Source: Flavobacteriales bacterium (GTDB taxonomy: Bacteria > Bacteroidota > Bacteroidia > Flavobacteriales_C > GCA-002722245). From it: a DNA stretch of 64,000 nt. Where the stretch lies: the NCBI GenBank assembly GCA_023251095.1, contig JAHEZL010000014.1:1-64000 (forward strand), given 5' to 3'. This document shows positions 52,555-62,677 of the stretch, in pieces. Made by a program: the position numbers and the translations under genes. Each line of letters starts with the position of its first letter. Positions within the stretch are counted from its first letter, which is position 1. The notes below the pieces were generated by a model. It ran no database searches and was not told the origin of the DNA. It saw only the letters and a program-made list of their open reading frames with translations.

Positions 52555-53919
52555 ATGTGGTACAACAACATCCTTGAAACCATTGGTAACACACCCATGG
52601 TGAAACTCAATAAAGTGGTTGCGGGAGTTCCCGGAACCATCCTCGCCAAAGTAGAAACCTTCAATCCGGGTAACTCCGTGAAAGATCGAATGGCCCTGCA
52701 AATGGTGATAGATGCTGAAGAAGCAGGATTGCTTCAACCCGGCGGAACCATTATTGAATGTACCAGCGGAAATACTGGAATGGGACTCGCTATTGCTGCC
52801 GTGGTAAAAGGCTACAAACTCATTTGCACCATGCCCGACAAGCAATCCAAAGAAAAAATGGACATGCTCCGCGCCATGGGTGCCGAAGTGGTGGTTACCC
52901 CTACCAACGTTACACCCGATGATCCCCGCTCTTACTACTCTGTAGCGAAACGCCTGAGTCAGGAAATTCCAAACAGTTATTACCCTAATCAATACGATAA
53001 TCCGTCGAATTCAAAAGCGCATTACCTTACTACAGGTCCTGAGATCTGGGAACAAACCGAAGGTAAAATCACTCACTTGTTGGTTTGCGTTGGAACAGGC
53101 GGTACCATCTCGGGAACAGCGAAATACCTGAAAGAAAAAAATCCCAACATCAAAGTTTGGGGAATTGATACTTACGGTTCGGTATTTAAAAAATACCACG
53201 AAACCGGAATCTTCGATCCAAATGAAATATACTCTTACTTAACCGAAGGTTTTGGTGAAGATATTCTTCCGGCAAACGTTGATTTTAAAATCATTGATTT
53301 GTTTGAAAAAGTAACCGATAAAGACGGAATGCTGATGTGTCGCCGCATTGCGCGCGAAGAAGGAATTTTTCTGGGCAACTCGGCAGGTTCTGCAGTGCAA
53401 GGTTTAATTCAACTGAAAGACAAATTGAAACAGGAAGACGTAGTGGTGATTGTGATGCACGACAGCGGTACGCGCTACATCGGTAAAATTTTCAACGACG
53501 ACTGGATGCGTGAGCGCGGTTTTCTGGAAAAACAAAAAGTAACTGCAGCTGATCTGATTAAAAGTCACAACGACAAAGCCCTGATTACTGTTAACGGCAA
53601 AGACAAAGTAACCGACGCCATTAAAAAAATCACACAACTCAATATCTCGCAAATTCCGGTAGTAGATGACAACGGGAAATTCATAGGATCCATAAGTGAT
53701 TCCGATATTTTCAACGAAATCATCAAAGATGAAAAGGTAAAATCAAACGCGGTTTCTACCATCATGAAAGAAGCTTTTCAAATTGTGGACGCCACTACCG
53801 AACTGGATTATGTATTGAAAACCATAGGAAAAAGCTCGGGCGCTATTTTGGTGAAACTGCAAAACGGCGAATACCGAATGGTGACCAAACATGATATTAT
53901 TGAGGCTGTAGCGAAGTAA
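52555..53919 (+). CDS. cystathionine beta-synthase (PLP enzyme with CBS domains)
   Basis: 454 residues. PLP Lys43 in NPGNSVKDRMAL, substrate loop TSGNTGMGLAIA (about 70-81), GTGGTISGTAKYL near 182 and GNSAGSAVQG. A pair of CBS domains occupies about 335-454 (VTDAIKKITQLNISQIPVVD, SDSDIFNEII). Condenses serine and homocysteine to cystathionine or acts as cysteine synthase; the CBS domains suggest control by an adenosyl ligand. Single gene. Confidence 0.94.
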   Translation: MWYNNILETIGNTPMVKLNKVVAGVPGTILAKVETFNPGNSVKDRMALQMVIDAEEAGLLQPGGTIIECTSGNTGMGLAIAAVVKGYKLICTMPDKQSKEKMDMLRAMGAEVVVTPTNVTPDDPRSYYSVAKRLSQEIPNSYYPNQYDNPSNSKAHYLTTGPEIWEQTEGKITHLLVCVGTGGTISGTAKYLKEKNPNIKVWGIDTYGSVFKKYHETGIFDPNEIYSYLTEGFGEDILPANVDFKIIDLFEKVTDKDGMLMCRRIAREEGIFLGNSAGSAVQGLIQLKDKLKQEDVVVIVMHDSGTRYIGKIFNDDWMRERGFLEKQKVTAADLIKSHNDKALITVNGKDKVTDAIKKITQLNISQIPVVDDNGKFIGSISDSDIFNEIIKDEKVKSNAVSTIMKEAFQIVDATTELDYVLKTIGKSSGAILVKLQNGEYRMVTKHDIIEAVAK

Positions 53920-53957
53920 AACACAATTTTATATCTTTAGGCAAGTAAATCGCCTGG

Positions 53958-56876
53958 ATGAAAAAATTATTTTTAGTTATACTTATTGCCCAATGTTGCA
54001 TTGGCTATTCCCAAAGTTTAAAAGCAGACAGCACTTTTATTAAAGGCAAAAAACACCTTGTTTATCCTTATCGCTTTGAATGGGAGGAAAATTACACCGG
54101 CAAGGATTATTACATTAATGATAATATCCCGCCGATTTTCGACAGTCTGCCATCGGGCGAATACCTCATGTATTTCGGAATTCATCCAAAAAAAATATTC
54201 GCTAAAAAGAAACAGGTCGGAGCGCGATTTTCGGTAAGCAAGGGCAAGATCAACGGCAAAGTTATTTTTTACAACACAGGGGGAAAGATAGGTGAAGAAT
54301 GCGATTTTAAAAATGGAATCCGCCACGGAGAACGCAAACTATTTGCCTACAAAAAAAACACTTTGTGGAAAATTGAACATTACGAAGACGGTGTATTAAA
54401 AGGGCTCTCGAAGGATTTTTACGAAGATGGAACACTAATGAAAGAGTGCACTTATAGTGGCATTAAAGGCAACTATATCAATATATCTGTGATTGGAGAT
54501 TTCAAAGAATATTATCCTGATGGAAAACTCAGGATGTTTTTCACAACCAAAACGCCTGTAACACTTTTCTTTAACTCCTTACCTCTCTCTGCGGTAGATC
54601 GATTTATTTTTGAAAAACCGGAAATTCACTACAAATACCTACCTTTTAATTATCCTTACTCTATATATCATTCCACAGGAAAGTTTCTGGGCAAAATCTC
54701 TTCCAGTCAAGGTGAATGGGGTGGCGGTCGTAACTCGGAAATTCATTTCGACACACTGTTCAATGCATCAGGAAAAATAGCTGTACTTAAATTAGCAATG
54801 ACCGACACCCTCGGTATGCCTCGCTTTCGTTATGATTGTTTCGATAGTACCGGCAAACTAAGCGAACAACAATTTTATGTTATTGATGAACAGATCGGCA
54901 TTCTGAACTACAAAACCAACAAACTCAATTCAAAAGGAGAATTGTATACTTCTTCTCTCGATTATCAATTTATGAGATACCATTTGAAACACAAAAATGA
55001 AAATGAACTCACTCTCTTGGCCTTATCAAAGGATGAACATTCCTGGGACTCCACGCTCATCTCTCCAAAATTTCCGGAGAAAACTTTATACAAATATTAT
55101 AAAGCACCCGACAACAAAAAGAACTTTAGCATTTTAAAAAATGATTATTTGTACAGTGTAGTGGATACCATTGAATACAAAAATCTGAAAGTCATTTCTT
55201 ATTCTTACAAAGACACCATTTATCCCGAAGGATTTTATGATTTAGACGCGGCCTTCATCAGTGTGTATTCACAATTGGATATGGCCGTTTTTAGTTCCAA
55301 TCTTGCTTACATGGAATTTGATTCTATTCAGGTCTTCTATAAGAACAAACCTTTTAATGGTAAAATTCATTGCATCCGTAACAAAAGTAAAGGCTTTATC
55401 ACTTTACATCAACACAAAATAATTTTTGATATTGATAACGCCGATGAATACAACAAGCGAAAAAAAGAAATTGCTGTCATCACTGTGGAAAATGGCAGCA
55501 TTTCAAAAATAGTTCAACCTCATATAGCTGAAGACGACAACTATTTCTCCATGGTTACACCAATAAAAAACAATGTAATTCACGGCATTGAATACGGATA
55601 TGATGTAAAGAAAAATCCTTTTATTCCGAGAAGCAAAAAAATACATTTCGAAAACCCTTATGAAAACGGATTTCTTCACGGAAAATCACTTCGTTTTCGC
55701 CATGGAAAACCCGAAGAGGAAATCACCTATGAACACGGAATACAAGTTGACACTTCTTTTTATTACAATTCCAACGGAAAGCCCGAAAGCATTATCATAT
55801 ATGGGAAAAACGGCAAAAAACAAAAAGAGATTGAATATCATTCCAACGGGAAAATAGCCAAAGAAGAAAATTTTTTAAATGATAACAATCACGGTATAAA
55901 ATATGAATTAAGTGAACAGGGGGATACCCTGGAAAAAATGTACTACAACAATGATACTCTGGAAGGATGTATAATAAACAACAAACCCAATTTAGAAAAG
56001 CTCTCCTATATTGCCTGCTTTGAAAACGGACAAATGAAAACCTTTGATCAAAAAGATGAAAGCGGTGTATTAAGAGTAAAAGTACGGGCCGATAGTTCCA
56101 GAATAAAACGACCGATTTATTTCACGGATTTTTTAGACAATTCCTGGGAATATTCTTTGCAATTTACAGGCAACATTGAAATTTATCATCCCAACGGAAG
56201 ATTGTATTTTAAAGGACATGCCCTCACCAAAAACTACGAACAATTCAACCAAACCTGGAGCGTCACACTAAAAACAGGTATCTGGAATTACTACAATTCC
56301 ATGGAAAGAAAAATCATAGAAATCAATTACGGCAAAGGAAATTATAAAGATTCTTTGAATAATTACAACACCACTCAACCTGCCGATTACAAAGAATATT
56401 ACGACAATGGACAACTCAAGTACTCAGGAACATTGACAGGTGAAGAAGATCTTAAAGACTGTACTTCTGATGTTGCTATTCCATCTTTCCAAATCAAATG
56501 CTATTATTATTTCTCACCTAACGGCGATACCCTGGTAAATCAAGGCAACGGAAAACTACAACGCTTTTACGCCAACGGCGACATCCATTTTGAAGTGAAT
56601 TTAAAAGATGCTTTAATGGAGGGCTGGTACAAAGAATACAACCGTGAAAAAAAATTAATTGCTGTGGGACAATACCTCAACGGCAAAAAACACGGACGAT
56701 GGTTACACGGAGATCTCACTGGAATCAACTATCTCGATGAAAATTGTTTTTTATCCGAACAAGAAAAGAAAAAAGAATTTGAGGAAAATAAAATGCAAAT
56801 CAGCATAGATGAAATCTTCTATGACAATAATGTTTTAGTAAATACCATTAATCACAATTTTACCCGTAGCAAATAA
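53958..56876 (+). CDS. giant MORN-variant (YwqK-type) repeat protein 1
   Basis: 972 residues with a signal peptide (MKKLFLVILIAQCCIGYSQ). N-terminal KHLVYPYRFEWEENYTGKDY, IPPIFDSLPSGEYLMYF, then many short MORN-variant units such as GKIGEECDFKNGIRHGERKL, SNGKPESIIIYGKNGKKQKE and GDIHFEVNLKDALMEGWYKE. The C-terminus ends with HGRWLHGDLTGINYLDENCF. Repeats of this type give long beta-hairpin ladders; function is unknown, although toxin-antitoxin names are attached to similar proteins. Abuts the BtuF-like gene with no gap. Confidence 0.85.
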   Translation: MKKLFLVILIAQCCIGYSQSLKADSTFIKGKKHLVYPYRFEWEENYTGKDYYINDNIPPIFDSLPSGEYLMYFGIHPKKIFAKKKQVGARFSVSKGKINGKVIFYNTGGKIGEECDFKNGIRHGERKLFAYKKNTLWKIEHYEDGVLKGLSKDFYEDGTLMKECTYSGIKGNYINISVIGDFKEYYPDGKLRMFFTTKTPVTLFFNSLPLSAVDRFIFEKPEIHYKYLPFNYPYSIYHSTGKFLGKISSSQGEWGGGRNSEIHFDTLFNASGKIAVLKLAMTDTLGMPRFRYDCFDSTGKLSEQQFYVIDEQIGILNYKTNKLNSKGELYTSSLDYQFMRYHLKHKNENELTLLALSKDEHSWDSTLISPKFPEKTLYKYYKAPDNKKNFSILKNDYLYSVVDTIEYKNLKVISYSYKDTIYPEGFYDLDAAFISVYSQLDMAVFSSNLAYMEFDSIQVFYKNKPFNGKIHCIRNKSKGFITLHQHKIIFDIDNADEYNKRKKEIAVITVENGSISKIVQPHIAEDDNYFSMVTPIKNNVIHGIEYGYDVKKNPFIPRSKKIHFENPYENGFLHGKSLRFRHGKPEEEITYEHGIQVDTSFYYNSNGKPESIIIYGKNGKKQKEIEYHSNGKIAKEENFLNDNNHGIKYELSEQGDTLEKMYYNNDTLEGCIINNKPNLEKLSYIACFENGQMKTFDQKDESGVLRVKVRADSSRIKRPIYFTDFLDNSWEYSLQFTGNIEIYHPNGRLYFKGHALTKNYEQFNQTWSVTLKTGIWNYYNSMERKIIEINYGKGNYKDSLNNYNTTQPADYKEYYDNGQLKYSGTLTGEEDLKDCTSDVAIPSFQIKCYYYFSPNGDTLVNQGNGKLQRFYANGDIHFEVNLKDALMEGWYKEYNREKKLIAVGQYLNGKKHGRWLHGDLTGINYLDENCFLSEQEKKKEFEENKMQISIDEIFYDNNVLVNTINHNFTRSK

Positions 56877-57650
56877 ATGCTTCATTATACTACCTCTTCT
56901 TTAAACGAAAAATACACCAGAATCATTTCTGTGGTTCCTTCTTTAACGGAACTGTTGTTTGATTTGGGAGTGGACGAAGAAGTTGTTGGCATCACTAAAT
57001 TTTGCATTCATCCCGATGAATGGTTCCGCAGTAAAACCAGAATTGGCGGAACAAAGCTACTCAACATAGCTGCCATCCGAAAACTGAATCCCGATTTGAT
57101 TATCGCCAACAAAGAAGAAAATGAAAAAGCTCAGATTCTGGAATTAGCAAAGGAATTCAATGTTTTTGTTACAGATATAAAAAAGCTGGAAGATGCTTTG
57201 ATTGCGATTTTCGATATTGGGAAATTAGTGGGCAAAGAAAAGGAATCTCTTTCGCTTAACCGGGAAATACAACAACAAGCAGATACCCTTACTCAAAAAA
57301 GCAATTTAAAAGTTGCTTACCTCATCTGGAGAAAGCCCTACATGACCATCAACAGCGATACTTTCATTCACCATCTGATTATGATGAACGGCTGGACAAA
57401 TGTTTTTGCCGATCATGCAGATCGTTATCCCATGATTGAAATTGAAAACCTTCAGGAGAAAAATCCTGATGTGATTTTTCTTTCTTCCGAGCCCTTTCCC
57501 TTCTCGCAAAAGCACGTGGAGGAACTGCTTCCACATTTTCCAAACAGCAAAATAATATTAGTAGATGGTGAAGCGTTCTCGTGGTACGGGTCGCGATTAA
57601 AACATGCATTTGCTTATTTCAAGGGATTGCAAATAACTTTAAACCAATAA
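56877..57650 (+). CDS. BtuF-like helical-backbone metal receptor without a signal peptide
   Basis: 257 residues. Class III binding-protein fold: IISVVPSLTELLFDLGVDEE, then VGITKFCIHPDEWF, IGGTKLLNIAAIRKLNPDLI, a long linking helix, and VAYLIWRKPYMTINSDTFIH. Related proteins bind cobalamin or metal chelates and are usually exported, but this N-terminus has no signal, so it may work in the cytoplasm or be mis-annotated. Its start is 0 bases after the first MORN gene and its end 10 bases before the second, so all three are probably co-translated. Confidence 0.85.
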   Translation: MLHYTTSSLNEKYTRIISVVPSLTELLFDLGVDEEVVGITKFCIHPDEWFRSKTRIGGTKLLNIAAIRKLNPDLIIANKEENEKAQILELAKEFNVFVTDIKKLEDALIAIFDIGKLVGKEKESLSLNREIQQQADTLTQKSNLKVAYLIWRKPYMTINSDTFIHHLIMMNGWTNVFADHADRYPMIEIENLQEKNPDVIFLSSEPFPFSQKHVEELLPHFPNSKIILVDGEAFSWYGSRLKHAFAYFKGLQITLNQ

Positions 57651-57660
57651 AATTCTAAGG

Positions 57661-60600
57661 ATGAAGAAATTATTTTTTTTATTGTTCATGGCTGTTGTCG
57701 TGCAAAACCAGCTGAATGCACAACATTCTAATTTAAAAGACACTGTACTGAACGGAAAAAAATATCTGGTGTATCCTTATAAAATGATGTATGCCAGATA
57801 TGAATCTAACATAGCCGACATTCCTCCCATTCTGGATTCCTTACCCGACGGAGAATATGTGCTCATCAAAAAGAAAAAGAAAAAAGAAATTCCGCGTGCT
57901 TACTTTTCAATCCAAAGAGGCAAACTCAACGGTAAAGCAACCTTTTATTCGCACAAAGGAATTTTAATGAAACAAGGCGCTTACAAAGATGGATTGCAGG
58001 ATGGCCAATGGTTGAAATACTATTTGAACGGACAGATTGATCTGGAAGAAAATTTTTCTTCCGGTGTAGAAAACGGTCCTTATAAAGCCAATTATTATCT
58101 CACTGGAAAACTAGCAAAAGAGGGCATTTATTCCATGGGAAAAAAAGAAGGAGAATGGAAAATTTATTTCGACAACGGAGACATTAAATCCTCAGAAACT
58201 TTTAAAAACGGAAAAGTAAACGGACCATCCCTCACCTACGACTATGCCCACTTAAAGAAAAAAGTAACTAAACATTACCTGAAAAAAGAAGTCAACTATG
58301 TGTATGGAAAATGCAATGGCTTGGTTAAATTATACGACTACGACGATACTCATACTTTTTTAAAGGAGGAGTTTTATGTTGACAACAACTCCACCGGCTT
58401 CCCTTACGAAGACAATGATTACAACTATCATTACAAAAAACTATCTTCTTTCCATAAATATTACAAAAGCTATTATCCCAATGGCAATATTCAATTGGAA
58501 GCTTATTCAGATAGCATCACCACTCTTTTATACCAAGACGATTACTACGAATACGATGTGGAAAACGACCCCGGGTTACAAAAACTCATCCCTTCATATG
58601 TTCCTTATACTATCTATTATCCCAACGGAAAGTTATTCGGGAAATTCAAAAACAAGACTGCTGTTTCCTTCGATTTTTTAATTAAAAATGATTTCGACAG
58701 TATTTTTTATTCCGACGGAAAAATCATGAACACTAAGTTTAACATCAACGACAGTGTTGGCAAAAAACGCTTTGTGCTAAATTACTACGACACCAATGCC
58801 GTGCTTGAACAAACAGAGTATTACGCCATTGACACTACATACAAATGTATAAGAACCAAAGCTATTAAGTGCTCAAAAAATGGTTGCGAAATCTTTCATA
58901 TCAACAATGAATTCTTTTTAAAGGAACAACTTCCTTTCTTAAAACACGATTCAATTTATTTACTCGAATACCAAAAAACAAAAGGCAGAAAGAACACCAG
59001 CATTACCAAAAAATACCTTTCTCCTATTTCAAGCAACTTCGTACTCATTCAAAAAGAAGACGGCGACAGAAGCATTGATTTTGAAATATTGCAATACGAC
59101 AGCATCTTTCGGGTGAAGAAAACAGCACGCTTCGGTGACTTAACATTTGTAGGTTATCACAATAAGAACAATGCTGATTACAATCCCAACCTGATGAACG
59201 TGGGAGAGATTTTTTTTGAAGATCCTTTTGAGGAACTGGGAAAAGAAATGGCTTTTGCCGACTCTGTTTTTGTGTACTATAAAAACCAACCTTTTACCGG
59301 AAAAATAAAAATTAAGGGAAATATCAGGAATAAGAAAATACAAGTGATGGGGCACCACATCACTTTTAATGTAAACCCCGATTATGACGGTAGGGAAAAG
59401 GCCGAACTCCTTTGCGAAAAAGGACAAATCATAAAATCAAAAGTCACTGAATATGATTTTTTTGAAAGTACTTCATCTGAATTTAATTTCTCCAATCAGC
59501 TGGCTGACGGACCCTACACCTACCATTACCAAATATTCCTCGAAGAAGATGATTTAGAAAAAAGCACTTTTTCAAAAGGATTGAAAAATGGCGAATGCAC
59601 CGAATGGACAGGTGATTTTAAAAAATATATTTCACGTCAATGTACTTACGTTAATGGTATTATAGTGGGAATTGACCGCAGCTTTTACCAAAAAAACATC
59701 CCCGAAGAAACCATCACTTATGATGAAGAAGGAGTAAAAAACGGACCCGAAATAACGTATTTTGAAAACGGAAAGATTGATAAGTTTACAATGAATAAAA
59801 ACAATATTGCTCACGGCTTGTCATACACGCTCACTGAATGGAATAGTGACACCATCACTTCTATTGCATTTTCGGAAGGGGTTCATCACGGCAGATATTT
59901 CAAGATAATTCCTCCATACAACAGCATATATAGCTGGAAAGATGCTGCAAAAAAAGGCTTGCCTGTAAAACTGCAAACGCTAACTGCTTCCTTCAATAAA
60001 GGTCAGCTACAAAACCTTCAATATTATGATCATTTTAAAGTATGTCGCTTAAAAATAGTTGCAGATTCCTCTTCCGACAATATTTCAGTGGCTAGCTTCT
60101 ATGATTTTAATAAATGGGACGATATCGCGGTCAAAGGAGAAGTAAAACTATTTCACCCCAACGGAAATTTATACGCTACAGGTAAAACAAAAATAAAACC
60201 CGCACACATGCCCCAACAACTCTCCGGCAAAGCTAAAGACAAGGAATTGTATCACGGAATGTACGATGATTATTATACCAAATACCATTTGGAAAAATCG
60301 GAAAAAACCGGCCTTTGGACTTACTACAACTCCGCCGGACGGAAAATAAATGAAGTGGATTATAGTACTCCTCAAAAAATTATTGGAAAGGACACCATCC
60401 GCTTTGATGCTTATTACAAAGAATTTTATCCGTCGGGGGCTTTGAAATACATGGGATTATTATATGATGAAGCTGAAAAAACCGACTGTGAAAGCGATTT
60501 AAAAGAATTGCGTTTTGATTTTTTAGTGGAATATTACCTCTCCGAAAACGGAGATACATTGGTGAAAAACGGCAACGGTAAAATGAAACACTTTTTCAAA

Positions 60601-60903
60601 AACGGAAAACTGGAGTCGGAATATGAAATTGAAAACGGCAATAAAAACGGCTGGTACAAACAATACAACGAAGAAGGAAAACTGGTGAAAGTGGGCAAAT
60701 ATGTTTCAAACGACAAAGAAGGACGCTGGCTTTCGGGTGATCTTACCGGCATTCACTACCTCGACGAGCAATGCTTCTCTTCACCTGAATTCAAACAAGC
60801 CCAGCAACAAAAAGTAATGAATGAAATTAAAATTGAAGAAACTGTTTTTTCCAAGGGACTGCAAATAAGTTATAAAACCTATTACTTCACCAGAACTTAT
60901 TAG
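57661..60903 (+). CDS. giant MORN-variant (YwqK-type) repeat protein 2
   Basis: 1080 residues, signal peptide (FLLFMAVVVQNQLNAQ). Same plan as the protein at 53958: KKYLVYPYKMMYARYES, IPPILDSLPDGEYVLI, MORN units (GKLNGKATFYSHKGILMKQG, GLQDGQWLKYYLNGQIDLEE, YSMGKKEGEWKIYFDNGDIK), and the C-terminal GRWLSGDLTGIHYLDEQCF. The two are clear paralogues, though with differing unit numbers and linkers. A strong terminator follows, which closes the three-gene operon. Confidence 0.85.
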   Translation: MKKLFFLLFMAVVVQNQLNAQHSNLKDTVLNGKKYLVYPYKMMYARYESNIADIPPILDSLPDGEYVLIKKKKKKEIPRAYFSIQRGKLNGKATFYSHKGILMKQGAYKDGLQDGQWLKYYLNGQIDLEENFSSGVENGPYKANYYLTGKLAKEGIYSMGKKEGEWKIYFDNGDIKSSETFKNGKVNGPSLTYDYAHLKKKVTKHYLKKEVNYVYGKCNGLVKLYDYDDTHTFLKEEFYVDNNSTGFPYEDNDYNYHYKKLSSFHKYYKSYYPNGNIQLEAYSDSITTLLYQDDYYEYDVENDPGLQKLIPSYVPYTIYYPNGKLFGKFKNKTAVSFDFLIKNDFDSIFYSDGKIMNTKFNINDSVGKKRFVLNYYDTNAVLEQTEYYAIDTTYKCIRTKAIKCSKNGCEIFHINNEFFLKEQLPFLKHDSIYLLEYQKTKGRKNTSITKKYLSPISSNFVLIQKEDGDRSIDFEILQYDSIFRVKKTARFGDLTFVGYHNKNNADYNPNLMNVGEIFFEDPFEELGKEMAFADSVFVYYKNQPFTGKIKIKGNIRNKKIQVMGHHITFNVNPDYDGREKAELLCEKGQIIKSKVTEYDFFESTSSEFNFSNQLADGPYTYHYQIFLEEDDLEKSTFSKGLKNGECTEWTGDFKKYISRQCTYVNGIIVGIDRSFYQKNIPEETITYDEEGVKNGPEITYFENGKIDKFTMNKNNIAHGLSYTLTEWNSDTITSIAFSEGVHHGRYFKIIPPYNSIYSWKDAAKKGLPVKLQTLTASFNKGQLQNLQYYDHFKVCRLKIVADSSSDNISVASFYDFNKWDDIAVKGEVKLFHPNGNLYATGKTKIKPAHMPQQLSGKAKDKELYHGMYDDYYTKYHLEKSEKTGLWTYYNSAGRKINEVDYSTPQKIIGKDTIRFDAYYKEFYPSGALKYMGLLYDEAEKTDCESDLKELRFDFLVEYYLSENGDTLVKNGNGKMKHFFKNGKLESEYEIENGNKNGWYKQYNEEGKLVKVGKYVSNDKEGRWLSGDLTGIHYLDEQCFSSPEFKQAQQQKVMNEIKIEETVFSKGLQISYKTYYFTRTY

Positions 60904-60978
60904 ACAAATCTATAATTTCAATTTAAAATTGAGAGGCTGGGAAAAAGGAAGCATGTATCGCCTTCTACTTCATAAAAC

Positions 60979-61009
60979 AAAAAAAGCGGCTGATGCCGCT
61001 TTTTTTTTT
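60979..61009. terminator. bidirectional terminator
   Basis: AAAAAAAGCGGC / GCCGCTTTTTTT stem with TGAT loop and a run of at least nine T; ends the MORN operon and the sucD gene from the other strand. Confidence 0.92.
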
Positions 61010-61022
61010 CAACATTATAGAC

Positions 61023-61904
61023 TTATGCCGTTACTTTCGCTAACTCCTCAGCCATTGCTTTTCCAATCTCAGCCGGAGAATCAACTACTCTGATTCCGCA
61101 CTCTCTCAAAATTCTTTTTTTCGCTTCAGCTGTATCGTTCTCACCACCTACAATTGCACCAGCGTGACCCATTGTTCTTCCTTTAGGAGCGGTTTCACCT
61201 GCGATGAATCCTACTACCGGTTTTGTTCCGTTGGCTTTTACCCATTCAGCAGCTAATGCTTCCAGGTTACCACCAATTTCACCAATCATAACGATACCTT
61301 CAGTTTCTTTATCACCCATCAACAATTTAACGGCATCTCTGGTAGTAGTACCAATGATTGGATCTCCACCGATACCGATTGCTGTTGTGATACCTAATCC
61401 TGCTTTTACAATTTGGTCAGCAGCTTCATATGTTAATGTTCCTGATTTAGAAACGATACCTACATTTCCTTTTTTGAAGATGAAGCCCGGCATGATACCA
61501 ATTTTAGCTTCACCTGCAGTGATCACTCCCGGACAGTTTGGACCGATCAAAGTACAAGACTTGTCTTTGATATAATCTTTCACTTTCACCATGTCGCTCA
61601 CCGGAATTCCTTCCGTGATGGTTACAATCACTTTGATTCCCGCTTCAGCAGCCTCCATAATCGCATCGGCAGCAAAAGCCGGTGGAACGAAAATGATAGT
61701 TACATCAGCACCTGTTCCTTTAACAGCATCAGCTACTGTGTTGAAAACCGGTCTGTCTAAATGTTTTTGTCCACCTTTACCCGGAGTAACGCCACCAACT
61801 ACATTGGTTCCGTATTCAATCATTTGTCCGGCGTGGAAAGTTCCTTCGCTTCCTGTGAAGCCTTGCACTATTACTTTTGAGTTTTTGTTTACTAATACTG
61901 ACAT
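61023..61904 (-). CDS. sucD: succinyl-CoA synthetase alpha subunit
   Basis: 293 residues. CoA-binding N-terminus (GFTGSEGTFHAGQMIEYGTN, VVGGVTPGKGG), phosphohistidine His247 in MGHAGAIVGG and GPNCPGVIT. Forms succinyl-CoA ligase with SucC; the sucC gene is not in this window, so the pair is unlinked here. The YceI-like gene lies upstream by 25 bases on the same strand. Confidence 0.97.
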   Translation of the reverse strand: MSVLVNKNSKVIVQGFTGSEGTFHAGQMIEYGTNVVGGVTPGKGGQKHLDRPVFNTVADAVKGTGADVTIIFVPPAFAADAIMEAAEAGIKVIVTITEGIPVSDMVKVKDYIKDKSCTLIGPNCPGVITAGEAKIGIMPGFIFKKGNVGIVSKSGTLTYEAADQIVKAGLGITTAIGIGGDPIIGTTTRDAVKLLMGDKETEGIVMIGEIGGNLEALAAEWVKANGTKPVVGFIAGETAPKGRTMGHAGAIVGGENDTAEAKKRILRECGIRVVDSPAEIGKAMAEELAKVTA

Positions 61905-61929
61905 ATTTATTCTGTTTTAAAATTCTATA

Positions 61930-62607
61930 TTATTTGCAGCTGTTTTTGAGTTTTGTGCTTACGTAAATATTGACTTCATTCCATGTTTTTGAAACTCCGT
62001 CGGGACCTTTGTGTAAGTCTTTGCAGGTTTTGTTGAGAGAGGTTAAAGCTTTTTGTGCTTTGAAATCGTCGAGGTTAATGGTTCCGTCTAAAGTCAATAC
62101 ATCACCATCTAAAGAAAGGTGCAATGTATCATCTCTTTCAATACCATTCATCTTTATTGAAACGATGGCAGGAATGCTTGTCGCTTTGTATTGAGGCATG
62201 GTAGAAACAAACTCATACATAAGTCTTTTAATTTTTCCTGTTATAAAAGAAGTGCTGTCCATCTTTGCAAAGAAGGAAGATTTGATATTCATATCTCTAG
62301 CCGGGTCTTTCGTATTTAAACCTTCGATATCAATTTTAAAAGTAGCTTCTGCAACAACATTGTAAGCAATAGTGTCGTCTTTTGTTCCATCAACAGCAAA
62401 CTTCAAAAAGCTTCCCTTCACCTCTTTCTTCTCTGTAAACTTAAAAGCGCCAAAGCCAATCTCGGTAGCAGATGAATCATAAGAGTAAATACAAACGGGA
62501 GGAACTACAGTATCTTGTTTCGGTGTTTCAGCAACAGGACTTGTTTCATTTCCTCCGCAAGAAGCCAACACCACCGCAGCACTAAGAGCAAATATAATTT
62601 TCTTCAT
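61930..62607 (-). CDS. YceI-like domain lipoprotein
   Basis: 225 residues, lipoprotein signal (SAAVVLASCGGNE). The remainder has the lipocalin-like YceI pattern: YSYDSSATEIGFGAFKFTEK, repeated TFKIDIEGLNTKDPARDMNI and a conserved final section (LTLDGTINLDDFKAQKALT). YceI proteins may bind isoprenoid or amphiphilic ligands. It starts near a TAGATTTG -7 box on the minus strand (62625-62632). Confidence 0.82.
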   Translation of the reverse strand: MKKIIFALSAAVVLASCGGNETSPVAETPKQDTVVPPVCIYSYDSSATEIGFGAFKFTEKKEVKGSFLKFAVDGTKDDTIAYNVVAEATFKIDIEGLNTKDPARDMNIKSSFFAKMDSTSFITGKIKRLMYEFVSTMPQYKATSIPAIVSIKMNGIERDDTLHLSLDGDVLTLDGTINLDDFKAQKALTSLNKTCKDLHKGPDGVSKTWNEVNIYVSTKLKNSCK

Positions 62608-62624
62608 AAATTTTCAAGAATGCA

Positions 62625-62632
62625 CAAATCTA
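62625..62632 (-). promoter_or_regulatory. -7 promoter box of the YceI-sucD pair
   Basis: On the minus strand TAGATTTG fits TAnnTTTG, 17 bases upstream of the YceI-like ATG (62607). No TTTG at -33. Confidence 0.4.
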
Positions 62633-62677
62633 ATAAATTTATGTTGGCTACTATGCTTTTTGACTAACTTTACTTTC

